In this document: piece by piece, positions 54,471-61,014 of the stretch
Layout: every line of letters starts with the position of its first letter
Numbering within the stretch: the stretch's first letter is position 1
NCBI RefSeq assembly: GCF_003058195.1
Contig: NZ_QBUH01000010.1
Span: 62,001 to 126,000, forward strand
Length of the DNA stretch: 64,000 nt
Direction of reading: 5' to 3'
DNA from: Elizabethkingia sp. YR214
GTDB lineage: Bacteria; Bacteroidota; Bacteroidia; Flavobacteriales; Weeksellaceae
Translations under genes and position numbers: made by a program
Notes under the pieces: model-generated
Seen by the model: the letters and a program-made list of their open reading frames with translations, nothing else
Told to the model about the DNA's origin: nothing
Database searches by the model: none

Positions 54471-54484
54471 ATGACAAATGTCAT
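54471..54484. promoter_or_regulatory. 14-bp palindrome upstream of the AraC gene
   Basis: ATGACAAATGTCAT is a perfect 6+2+6 palindrome between the araC start and the end of the esterase gene upstream. It differs from the 21-bp repeats and may be an operator for another regulator or part of a hairpin. Confidence 0.4.
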
Positions 54485-54489
54485 AATTT

Positions 54490-55620
54490 TTACTTAAAGA
54501 TCTTCTGTGTAAACTGATAAAGAGATCTTCTCCAGGTAAGCCATTCGTGGCGGGTTTCCGGGGATTTATATTCAAAATAAGAATAGTTATTCTGGTTTAA
54601 AAAATTCCTCAATACTTCATTGAATTTAAAAAACAATACATCTTCTTTTTCCCCTATTCCGATAAAGAAGTAAGGTTTTTTCTTAGATTTCAGTAAATTT
54701 TTTATGGGAAGCTCTTTAAAAGGATCAGCTTCAGTTCCTTCATAAATCACGGGGCTGAATGCTCCGATTGCTGAAAATGTCTCCGGGTGGGAAACTCCGA
54801 TCAGCATAGCCTGATAACTGCCGCGGGAAAGTCCTGCAATAGCTCTCTTATCAGAAGTTTTATATTTCTTTTCAATATAGGGGATCAGCTCCTGAGTAAC
54901 AATAATATCAAGATTTTTTGAAGACAGAACAGTTCTGGGATAGTTGTCCGGCATTTTTTCCTGCTCAGGATTCAATGCAACTCCATAATCCATCACTATA
55001 ATCATTTCGTGAGCCTTTTTTTCTGCGAAAAGATTATCAAGGATATTAAGAATATAGCCCTGTTTTTCCCAGCCCGTAATATCTTCTCCAGTTCCGTGAT
55101 ACAGATATAAAACAGGCAGCTTTTTAGACCCGTAGCCCGGTGGGAGATATACTTTAAAGTTCCGCTTGCCCTTTGTTATTTTCGAATTCAGACTGTCATC
55201 GATAATTTTTCCGTGTTTTACATTTTTTTCCATGAAAAAATCTTCCCCGGAAGGAATTTCAATTCCACTGGTTGGTTGGCTGTACCCGAAATACAGCTGT
55301 GTATTGGGATCGTTTGTACGCTGCCCATCCACATTGAACCAATAATAATGAAAACCTATTTCCATAGGTGTCGTGGAGATAGTCCAGAAGCCATTCTTAT
55401 CTTTGGAAACAGCGGATTTTATACTTTTCATTCCATCCCCACCATCTAAGGTTACAGATTTTGCCTCCGGAAAATAAACATGAAATTCTGCTTTCCTCTC
55501 CGAATCTATTTTCGGAAATTCTTTTCCGGGTAAAACTGTTGAAGAAGTCTTATACGTCTGGGAAAATAAGATAGATGAAAATAAAACTAGAATTAAAGAT
55601 ATTGTTTGTAAGTATTGCAT
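54490..55620 (-). CDS. Exported esterase, enterochelin esterase/feruloyl esterase-like
   Basis: 376 residues from the ATG at 55620 (MQYLQTISLILVLF), which gives a clean signal peptide; an in-frame ATG at 55686 would add 22 Cys-rich residues. An E-set/CBM48-like domain covers ~35-125 (FHVYFPEAKSVTLDGG). The esterase domain follows, with YHGTGEDITGWEKQGYI, nucleophile GLSRGS near 250, and the final His in TRHEWLTWRR. Related enzymes split siderophore esters or feruloyl esters. It lies 171 bp downstream of another hydrolase, probably in the second leftward operon. Confidence 0.85.
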   Translation of the reverse strand: MQYLQTISLILVLFSSILFSQTYKTSSTVLPGKEFPKIDSERKAEFHVYFPEAKSVTLDGGDGMKSIKSAVSKDKNGFWTISTTPMEIGFHYYWFNVDGQRTNDPNTQLYFGYSQPTSGIEIPSGEDFFMEKNVKHGKIIDDSLNSKITKGKRNFKVYLPPGYGSKKLPVLYLYHGTGEDITGWEKQGYILNILDNLFAEKKAHEMIIVMDYGVALNPEQEKMPDNYPRTVLSSKNLDIIVTQELIPYIEKKYKTSDKRAIAGLSRGSYQAMLIGVSHPETFSAIGAFSPVIYEGTEADPFKELPIKNLLKSKKKPYFFIGIGEKEDVLFFKFNEVLRNFLNQNNYSYFEYKSPETRHEWLTWRRSLYQFTQKIFK

Positions 55621-55791
55621 TATTTTAGTTTTAAAGCATGAAGAATTTGTGTTCAGACAGCATTTGCAAGAACGGCTTTTAATCATTCCTGCTGATACTG
55701 TATTGTTCAGATCAATATTAGGGAAAATATTTTTTCTTAATCCGGATTTACAGGAAATTGTTCTTTTCGTGCCATTTATACCAACTTATAA

Positions 55792-56796
55792 CTACTTTCC
55801 AGGTTTAAGAAACTGTTTCATCATTCTCAGTGTGATTTCCATATTTTCCGGCAGAGGCATTCCATGGGCATAACCTGCATAAACATGTAATTCAGTAAAG
55901 ATACCTGCTTTTATCAGACGGTCTGCATAGGCCATTCCGCTGTCCCGCAAAGGATCTGCTCCCGCGACAAAAATTACAGCCGGAGGAAGGTTTGAAACAT
56001 CTTTAATATTTCCGGGCAATACATATTTTTCTTTTGAATTTCCGTTTTTCCCGATGTAGAAATCTTTTAAAACCGGAAAATCATCACTTTTAAGACCGGG
56101 AATTCTTTTAAATTCAATAACAGACGGATAGTCCATCCCGAAATCACCAGGAGGAATTTCCAGAACCTGCAAACTGATTTCCGGGCCTTTTTCGTCTCTT
56201 GCATATTGTGCAAGGCTTCCGGATATTCCAGCTCCTGCACTGTTACCTCCAACTGCGATCAGTTTTCCATTTCCACCAATATTCTCTGCATTTTTGCTGG
56301 CCCATAACAAAGAAGCATAGGCATCATGAAGAGCTGCCGGAAAAGGGTTTTCCGGAGCGAAACGGTAATCTACACTAATAACTACAGCTTTTCCTTTCAA
56401 TGCATAATCTGCACACCTCTGGTGATCCCATCTTGGTGTTCCATAAACGAAACCACCGCCGTGAAACCAAAGAAATATAGGAAGATTCTTTGCATTTCTG
56501 GGTTTATAGATTGTTACCGGAATCTCAGGATCTTTTATATTCAGCCCCGGGATTTTAGACTGGATGATCTCGATACTGTCTTTATTTTTCAGTTCCGGCC
56601 AAGACATTTCTGAGTGGGCTTTACGTTCTTTTTTTACCTCTTCAAGCGTAATATCCTTAATCGGAGTATTGATCATAGGCCCAAACTGAGGCAGCAATCT
56701 TTTCTCTGCTTCAGAAAGGGTAAGCGAATGATATTGCTGTGCAAATGCTAAACCCGAGATCAGGAAAAGTATTAAAAATGGCAGGTATTTTTTCAT
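55792..56796 (-). CDS. Exported alpha/beta hydrolase, hormone-sensitive-lipase (acetyl esterase) type
   Basis: 334 residues with a signal peptide ending ...SGLAFAQQ (~20). The HSL-family HGGGFVYGTP is near residue 113, nucleophile GNSAG near 186 (Asn replacing the usual Asp), Asp in VAGADPLRDSG near 280, and His in YAGYAHGMP near 310. It acts on short-chain esters in the periplasm. A minus-strand -7 box TACTTTTG (56826-56833) and a pair of 21-bp repeats lie upstream. It heads the second operon of the island. Confidence 0.88.
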   Translation of the reverse strand: MKKYLPFLILFLISGLAFAQQYHSLTLSEAEKRLLPQFGPMINTPIKDITLEEVKKERKAHSEMSWPELKNKDSIEIIQSKIPGLNIKDPEIPVTIYKPRNAKNLPIFLWFHGGGFVYGTPRWDHQRCADYALKGKAVVISVDYRFAPENPFPAALHDAYASLLWASKNAENIGGNGKLIAVGGNSAGAGISGSLAQYARDEKGPEISLQVLEIPPGDFGMDYPSVIEFKRIPGLKSDDFPVLKDFYIGKNGNSKEKYVLPGNIKDVSNLPPAVIFVAGADPLRDSGMAYADRLIKAGIFTELHVYAGYAHGMPLPENMEITLRMMKQFLKPGK

Positions 56797-56825
56797 AATA
56801 ATATCAATATTAAACTCTATTCTTT

Positions 56826-56833
56826 CAAAAGTA
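56826..56833 (-). promoter_or_regulatory. -7 promoter element of the second island operon
   Basis: On the minus strand it reads TACTTTTG, an exact TAnnTTTG match, 29 bp before the hydrolase start and 20 bp from the AraC-type repeats. Confidence 0.55.
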
Positions 56834-56853
56834 ATATTATGCTTATCATGGGA

Positions 56854-56895
56854 TGATACGAAAAGGAAATTTTGTGATACAGAAAAGAAATTTTT
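56854..56895. promoter_or_regulatory. Tandem 21-bp direct repeat, likely AraC binding site 2
   Basis: Repeat A (56854-56874) begins TGATACGAAAAGGAAATT and repeat B (56875-56895) begins TGATACAGAAAAGAAATT. It has the same sequence and period as site 1 at 53430, and sits 20 bp upstream of an exact -7 box, overlapping the -33 region as expected for an activator. Confidence 0.68.
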
Positions 56896-56935
56896 ATAGT
56901 TGTCCTTTCAAATCCGATGACGATGGATTTTGTGT

Positions 56936-57135
56936 TTAGTTCTTGAACTGCTTCCGGAAGGCTGCAGCTGTTATTTCTTTATGTTTTTTGAACTGCCCGC
57001 TTAAATGTCTTTTATCTGAAAAATCTAAATCATCTGGAAGCTGTTGTACTGAATATTCACTATAGAGAAGTCTCTGCTCAATAATGTTCATTTTATACTG
57101 AGTGAGGTAACAAGTATTAAAGTAGGATTAATATA
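56936..57135 (-). pseudogene. Truncated AraC-family gene, C-terminal HTH remnant
   Basis: Read leftward from 57091, the frame gives 51 residues with the end of an AraC DNA-binding domain: YSVQQLPDDLDFSDKRHLSG, QFKKHKEITAAAFRKQFKN, stop at 56936. The frame stays open upstream to the tRNA-like fragment at 57136-57160, but similarity to a regulator fades there. The sensing domain and first HTH are missing. It appears cut off by the event that placed tRNA-Phe 3' sequence here. Confidence 0.72.
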
Positions 57136-57180
57136 TTCCTGAAGAAACCACAAAAGCCAACTGAACAGGGTAGTTTTTGT
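57136..57180 (+). repeat. Remnant of tRNA-Phe 3' end and terminator (possible att site)
   Basis: Bases 57136-57160 match 46754-46778 in tRNA-Phe copy 1 at 24 of 25 positions, covering the T-stem, acceptor 3' strand and the first terminator bases. The degenerate terminator follows to ~57180. It forms a direct repeat with copy 1 around 10.36 kb, as left by site-specific integration into a tRNA gene. The next ~150 bp, to the copy 2 promoter, show no gene. Confidence 0.68.
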
Positions 57181-57336
57181 GGTTTATAATCTTTGTATTT
57201 AACTCTGATGATTTTACTAAAGAGCATTCTTTAGTATTTTTATTGCTAATGTTTTCACTTACAGCTAAATATTGAAAATCGGGTATATGTTCAAAGCTTA
57301 TCTGATTAATTTGAAACAACTAATTGAAATAAAAGC

Positions 57337-57367
57337 TTGCATGATATGGATAATATGTGTATTTTCG
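57337..57367 (+). promoter_or_regulatory. Promoter of tRNA-Phe copy 2
   Basis: TTG at 57337-57339 and TATTTTCG at 57360-57367, spaced by 20 bp exactly as in copy 1; the intervening CATGATATGGATAATATGTG aligns with the copy 1 spacer. The -7 box has C for T at one position, so it may be weaker. Confidence 0.62.
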
Positions 57368-57405
57368 CACCACTTTAAAAACGAAATAATACGTTTTATA
57401 GTAAT

Positions 57406-57478
57406 GGTTTCTTAGCTCAGTTGGTAGAGCAATGGATTGAAAATCCATGTGTCCCTGGTTCGATTCCTGGAGAAACCA
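57406..57478 (+). tRNA. tRNA-Phe (GAA), copy 2
   Basis: 73 nt, identical to copy 1 at 46697-46769 by eye, with GAA anticodon in loop TTGAAAA and intact acceptor, D, anticodon and T arms. Flanking promoter and terminator are similar but diverged, so the duplication is old while the tRNA body has been kept constant. Confidence 0.97.
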
Positions 57479-57480
57479 CA

Positions 57481-57507
57481 AAAACCACCTTATTAGGTGG
57501 TTTTTTT
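57481..57507 (+). terminator. Terminator of tRNA-Phe copy 2
   Basis: ACCACCT/AGGTGGT hairpin with a 4-nt loop and TTTTTTT, matching the position and form of the copy 1 terminator. Confidence 0.88.
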
Positions 57508-57658
57508 GTTTATAAGTATGTTGGGGATAAGCCCCGAAAGTAGATAAAAAGGTGGTAAAATAGTAATATGTATCTTATTTAAAATAGTTCTAAATAAATT
57601 ACTTTTATTTCACTTTTATATCTTAAAAATTAATACCTTAGCACTTAAATTAAATTAA

Positions 57659-58540
57659 ATGGGAATAACCCTCAAGCCTATTGATGTTGTAGATGACATT
57701 TCTCAGGAAGATTTTCGCGAAAAATACCTGAAGCCGCGTAAGCCTGTGGTTATAAAAAATATGGCTAAAAAATGGCCCGCATACCAGAAGTGGACCATGG
57801 ACTATGTGAAGGAAGTAGTAGGGGATGTAACAGTTCCTTTATACGATAGCTCTAAAGCAGACCCGGCGGCTCCTATTAATGCCTCGGCTGCTGAAATGAA
57901 ATTTGGCGATTATATTGACCTTATTCAGCGTGAACCAACCGATCTTAGAATATTCTTCTTTGATCCGATAAAATTCGCTCCGAAATTACTTAATGATTAT
58001 ATATCACCTAAAGATCTGATGGGTGGCTTTCTTGATAAGTACCCAAGTATGTTCTTTGGAGGAAAAGGATCAGTAACTTTCCTGCATTATGATATCGATA
58101 TGCCGCATATCTTCCATACGCATTTTAACGGAAGAAAGCATGTGATGCTTTTTGAATATAAATGGAAAGACCGTTTGTATCAGATCCCATACGCAACTTA
58201 TGCACTGGAAGATTATGATATAGAAAATCCTGATTTCGAAAAATTCCCGGCATTAGACGGAATTGAAGGAATAGAATGTTTCCTGGAACATGGTGATACC
58301 CTGTTTATGCCTACCGGATGGTGGCACTGGATGAAGTATCTGGACGGATCTTTCTCTATTTCGCTTCGTGCATGGGATAAGAGCTGGGCAATAAAAGCAC
58401 ATTCTCTATGGAATCTTACTGTACAGCGTAAATTTGATAACTTTATGAAATCCAGATACAAAAAAAGGTATATGGATTGGAAAGAAAAGAAAGCGGTTGA
58501 AAGAGCAAATACCGCACTGAAAAAAGGATTACCTAAATAG
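57659..58540 (+). CDS. Cupin-8/JmjC-like Fe(II)/2-oxoglutarate-type protein
   Basis: 293 residues. Opening KPVVIKNMAKKWPAYQKWTM is the cupin-8 start. The metal-site motif HYDIDMPHIFHTHFNG (~142-157) supplies His and Asp, and the distal His is in HGDTLFMPTGWWHWMKYL (~219-236). These are the H-x-D...H ligands of the JmjC hydroxylase group, which includes ribosomal-protein and aspartyl/asparaginyl hydroxylases. The C-terminus is very basic (KSRYKKRYMDWKEKKAVERA), which could bind nucleic acid or the ribosome. Monocistronic, with a terminator after it. Confidence 0.87.
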   Translation: MGITLKPIDVVDDISQEDFREKYLKPRKPVVIKNMAKKWPAYQKWTMDYVKEVVGDVTVPLYDSSKADPAAPINASAAEMKFGDYIDLIQREPTDLRIFFFDPIKFAPKLLNDYISPKDLMGGFLDKYPSMFFGGKGSVTFLHYDIDMPHIFHTHFNGRKHVMLFEYKWKDRLYQIPYATYALEDYDIENPDFEKFPALDGIEGIECFLEHGDTLFMPTGWWHWMKYLDGSFSISLRAWDKSWAIKAHSLWNLTVQRKFDNFMKSRYKKRYMDWKEKKAVERANTALKKGLPK

Positions 58541-58560
58541 TGTAAAAAAATATTGAAAAC

Positions 58561-58590
58561 AAAGCCGGAAGATTTTCTTCCGGCTTTTTG
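58561..58590 (+). terminator. Terminator after the cupin gene
   Basis: AAAGCCGGAAGA pairs perfectly with TCTTCCGGCTTT around a 3-nt loop, followed by TTG, 20 bp after the stop. Confidence 0.85.
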
Positions 58591-58672
58591 ATTTAATGTT
58601 ATAATCTTATTTCTATTTTATATTCTTCATTAAATGAATTTTATCGAAATTTGAGACTCCAAAAAACAATCG

Positions 58673-59029
58673 ATGAAAAGCAGTAGGCCAGAAGAAATAG
58701 TTGCTCAATTCAATCAGATTATTCAAAATAACCTGGATGAATTAATGAATGGAATTACAGATGAGTACTTGGATATTCATAAAATAGCAGATATGATACA
58801 TATCAATGCTACACATTTAAGTAATACCATTAAAGAAAGAACCGGAAAATCACCTTGCGATATATGTAATGAAAAAACTGTTGATCTTATAAAAAAATTA
58901 TTGGTAACAACTGATTTGTCAATTGCAACAATTGCCTTCAAGCTCACTTATGAGCCTACAAACTTTACAAAATATTTTAAGAAACATACCGGAATGCTTC
59001 CGTCTGTATACCGATCCGAATTTCGATAA
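58673..59029 (+). CDS. Stand-alone AraC-type HTH protein
   Basis: 118 residues, essentially only the double helix-turn-helix: first HTH LDIHKIADMIHINATHLSNT (~43-62), second LSIATIAFKLTYEPTNFTKY (~84-103), and ending KKHTGMLPSVYRSEFR. No sensing domain. Such short AraC proteins (SoxS/MarA-sized) act through their amount rather than a ligand. An SDR gene begins 75 bp downstream on the same strand and is a likely target or partner. Confidence 0.87.
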   Translation: MKSSRPEEIVAQFNQIIQNNLDELMNGITDEYLDIHKIADMIHINATHLSNTIKERTGKSPCDICNEKTVDLIKKLLVTTDLSIATIAFKLTYEPTNFTKYFKKHTGMLPSVYRSEFR

Positions 59030-59104
59030 GAAAATACTGAAACGTTCACCATATCGTGGATACTATACTTTGGTAATTTTGTGTTGTTAATTAAAAAAAA
59101 GAGA

Positions 59105-59866
59105 ATGGCACAGAGTAAAATAGCTTTAATAACTGGTGGAAGCAGAGGTTTAGGAAGAAATACTGCTATAAAAATTGCACAAAAAGGAATCGATGTAATT
59201 ATCACCTATTTCAGCAATGAAGAAAAAGCAAATGAAGTTGTTGAAGAAATACAAAAACTTGGAAGAAAAGCAAAAGCCCTAAAAATAGATACAAGTAATA
59301 CAAAAGAATTTCAGGCTTTTGTAACTGAATTAAACCTGTATCTTCAAAGTGAATATGGTGTTGCTAAATTTGATTTTCTGATAAATAATGCAGGAACAGG
59401 AGGGCATACAGCATTTGTAGATGCAACAGAAGAAGAGTTTGATGCAATGGTAAATATTCACCTTAAAGGAGTTTATTTTCTTACACAGAAGCTTTTGCCT
59501 TATCTGAATGATGGTGGAAGTATTATCAACATATCTTCGGGGCTTGCGCGTTTCTCTCATCCAAATACTTCCATGTATGCAGGTGTAAAAGGTGCTATGG
59601 AAGTTGTTACCAGAATTTGGGCTCTTGAACTTGGACAAAGAAAGATAAGAGTGAATATTGTTGCTCCGGGTGCTGTGGGAACTGATTTTAATGGCGGAGC
59701 TGTTCGTGATAATGAAAAGGTGAATGAAACAGTTGCCGGAATCACAGCATTGGGAAGAGCCGGAGTTCCGGATGATATTGGCGGAGTAATAGCATTTTTA
59801 TGCACCGAGGATGCACGCTGGATTAATGGGCAAAGAATTGAAGTTTCCGGAGGGATGCATTTGTAA
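59105..59866 (+). CDS. Short-chain dehydrogenase/reductase
   Basis: 253 residues from the ATG at 59105 (MAQSKIALITGG); an in-frame ATG at 59081 is less likely. Cofactor motif TGGSRGLGRNTA, NNAGTGG near 92, catalytic Ser in NISSGLARFSH (~145) and YAGVK (YxxxK, ~158). The N-terminal Arg after the Gly motif suggests NADP. Substrate unknown. It lies behind a short AraC-type regulator and ends at a perfect hairpin terminator. Confidence 0.9.
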   Translation: MAQSKIALITGGSRGLGRNTAIKIAQKGIDVIITYFSNEEKANEVVEEIQKLGRKAKALKIDTSNTKEFQAFVTELNLYLQSEYGVAKFDFLINNAGTGGHTAFVDATEEEFDAMVNIHLKGVYFLTQKLLPYLNDGGSIINISSGLARFSHPNTSMYAGVKGAMEVVTRIWALELGQRKIRVNIVAPGAVGTDFNGGAVRDNEKVNETVAGITALGRAGVPDDIGGVIAFLCTEDARWINGQRIEVSGGMHL

Positions 59867-59883
59867 GAAATGAATATTTTAGA

Positions 59884-59922
59884 AAAAACAGGCAGTTTTA
59901 TTAATAAAACTGCCTGTTTTTT
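59884..59922. terminator. Terminator after the SDR gene
   Basis: AAACAGGCAGTTTTAT is perfectly complementary to ATAAAACTGCCTGTTT with a 3-nt loop, followed by a T run. It begins 17 bp after the SDR stop. Confidence 0.9.
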
Positions 59923-60009
59923 AATTTATATAATTCCATAAGATGTTTTTTAATAGGATTTTATAAATTTATTTAAATTGCATCATCAACTTTTTAATAT
60001 TTAGTGTAA

Positions 60010-60726
60010 ATGTTTGAAAAACTAATTGACAGCTTCGAGAAACTTTGTTTACAGATTATTATTGAGATATTACTGGTTCCGGTAACTATTTTTAAACTGT
60101 TTCAGAAATCTGCCCGGTGTTATGATCTTTCAGTACACGAAATGGAGAAAGAGGAAACGGAACGTTTTAAAGATTATCTTTCACCCATAAAATTGTCAGT
60201 ATACACATCTGTTATTGTTTCAATACTGTTAATGGATTATGGTGGCGAACAAAATTTTGTTTCCAGAATTAAAGGGGTAAGTATGGTGGAGAAGGCACTA
60301 TTTATTTTCCTGATCAATAATTTCACAGCCGTTTTATTTAGTGTTATTCTGCTTTGGTATAAAAGAGAGAAAGTTAATACTACAACATTCCGGACACTTT
60401 TATTTTCTTTTATATATACCACTGTTTATACATCAACACCCGCCTTTTTATTTACTTTCTCCATGATGTTTCTGGGGCAGACCGTAAATATAGACGAGTA
60501 TGTACAACACTTCAATCTGACTGGCAGTGTAGGAATAAGGGAATATGTATTTCTTATTATTTGTTTAATAACTATAGTTATTGGGGGAATGGGTCTGATC
60601 AAGTTAGTCCGTGCTCTGCATCATATTCTTAAAGAAAACTTCCGGTACCATCCGTATATCGTCTGGTTTTTTACTTTACTGTTCTTTTTAATTCAGTTAT
60701 TTTATACAATGGAATTTGTGGGATAA
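60010..60726 (+). CDS. Polytopic membrane protein of unknown function
   Basis: 238 residues, five predicted membrane segments (~57-77, ~92-118, ~125-160, ~178-200, ~213-236) after an amphipathic, charged N-terminus. SARCYDLSVHEMEKEETERF around residues 36-55 is the only cytoplasmic stretch of note. The layout recalls Yip1- or DUF3667-like proteins, but I do not recognise a family with confidence. Monocistronic. The 288-bp gap that follows holds a palindrome and a -7 box. Confidence 0.7.
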   Translation: MFEKLIDSFEKLCLQIIIEILLVPVTIFKLFQKSARCYDLSVHEMEKEETERFKDYLSPIKLSVYTSVIVSILLMDYGGEQNFVSRIKGVSMVEKALFIFLINNFTAVLFSVILLWYKREKVNTTTFRTLLFSFIYTTVYTSTPAFLFTFSMMFLGQTVNIDEYVQHFNLTGSVGIREYVFLIICLITIVIGGMGLIKLVRALHHILKENFRYHPYIVWFFTLLFFLIQLFYTMEFVG

Positions 60727-60772
60727 ATTATTCCCGGAAGTATCAAACGGAACTATTATATTTTATTCATAC

Positions 60773-60789
60773 TGACATTCGGAATGTCA
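60773..60789. promoter_or_regulatory. Perfect 17-bp palindrome upstream of the fimbrillin-like gene
   Basis: TGACATTC and GAATGTCA flank a single central G. It lies 17 bp upstream of a TATTTTTG -7 box (60807-60814), over the expected -33 position, so a bound repressor or activator would act on that promoter. No other feature is seen in 60727-61014. Confidence 0.5.
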
Positions 60790-60806
60790 TAAATAATCAG
60801 AAATTG

Positions 60807-60814
60807 TATTTTTG
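60807..60814 (+). promoter_or_regulatory. Putative -7 element of the fimbrillin-like gene
   Basis: TATTTTTG matches TAnnTTTG, 200 bp before the ATG at 61015, implying a long 5' leader of about 195 nt. Confidence 0.42.
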
Positions 60815-61014
60815 TAAAGAATATACAAGTACGAAGTGATCTTAAATGATGGAATTTATGTGTTTTAGCCAAGAAATTGACCCTATTGATTTCTTAACTA
60901 AAACACTTTCTTTTTTGTCATTATAAGAGGACTTGAAATATTGCTTCATATATTATATATAGCAGTTTACAAAACTTGTTTTTTCAAAAAAGATTAAAAA
61001 TAAAATACAAATAA

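Noticed and set aside
57128-57319. Leftward 63-residue frame between the tRNA remnant and tRNA-Phe copy 2
   Set aside because: No recognisable domain and atypical composition. It partly overlaps the decayed tRNA/terminator sequence.
46800-57400. Integrase or transposase expected in a tRNA-linked island
   Set aside because: No tyrosine or serine recombinase or transposase motif seen in any frame, so the island call rests on repeats and tRNA duplication only.
57520-57545. GGGGATAAGCCCC hairpin after tRNA-Phe copy 2
   Set aside because: A 4-bp stem without T run, too weak to call.
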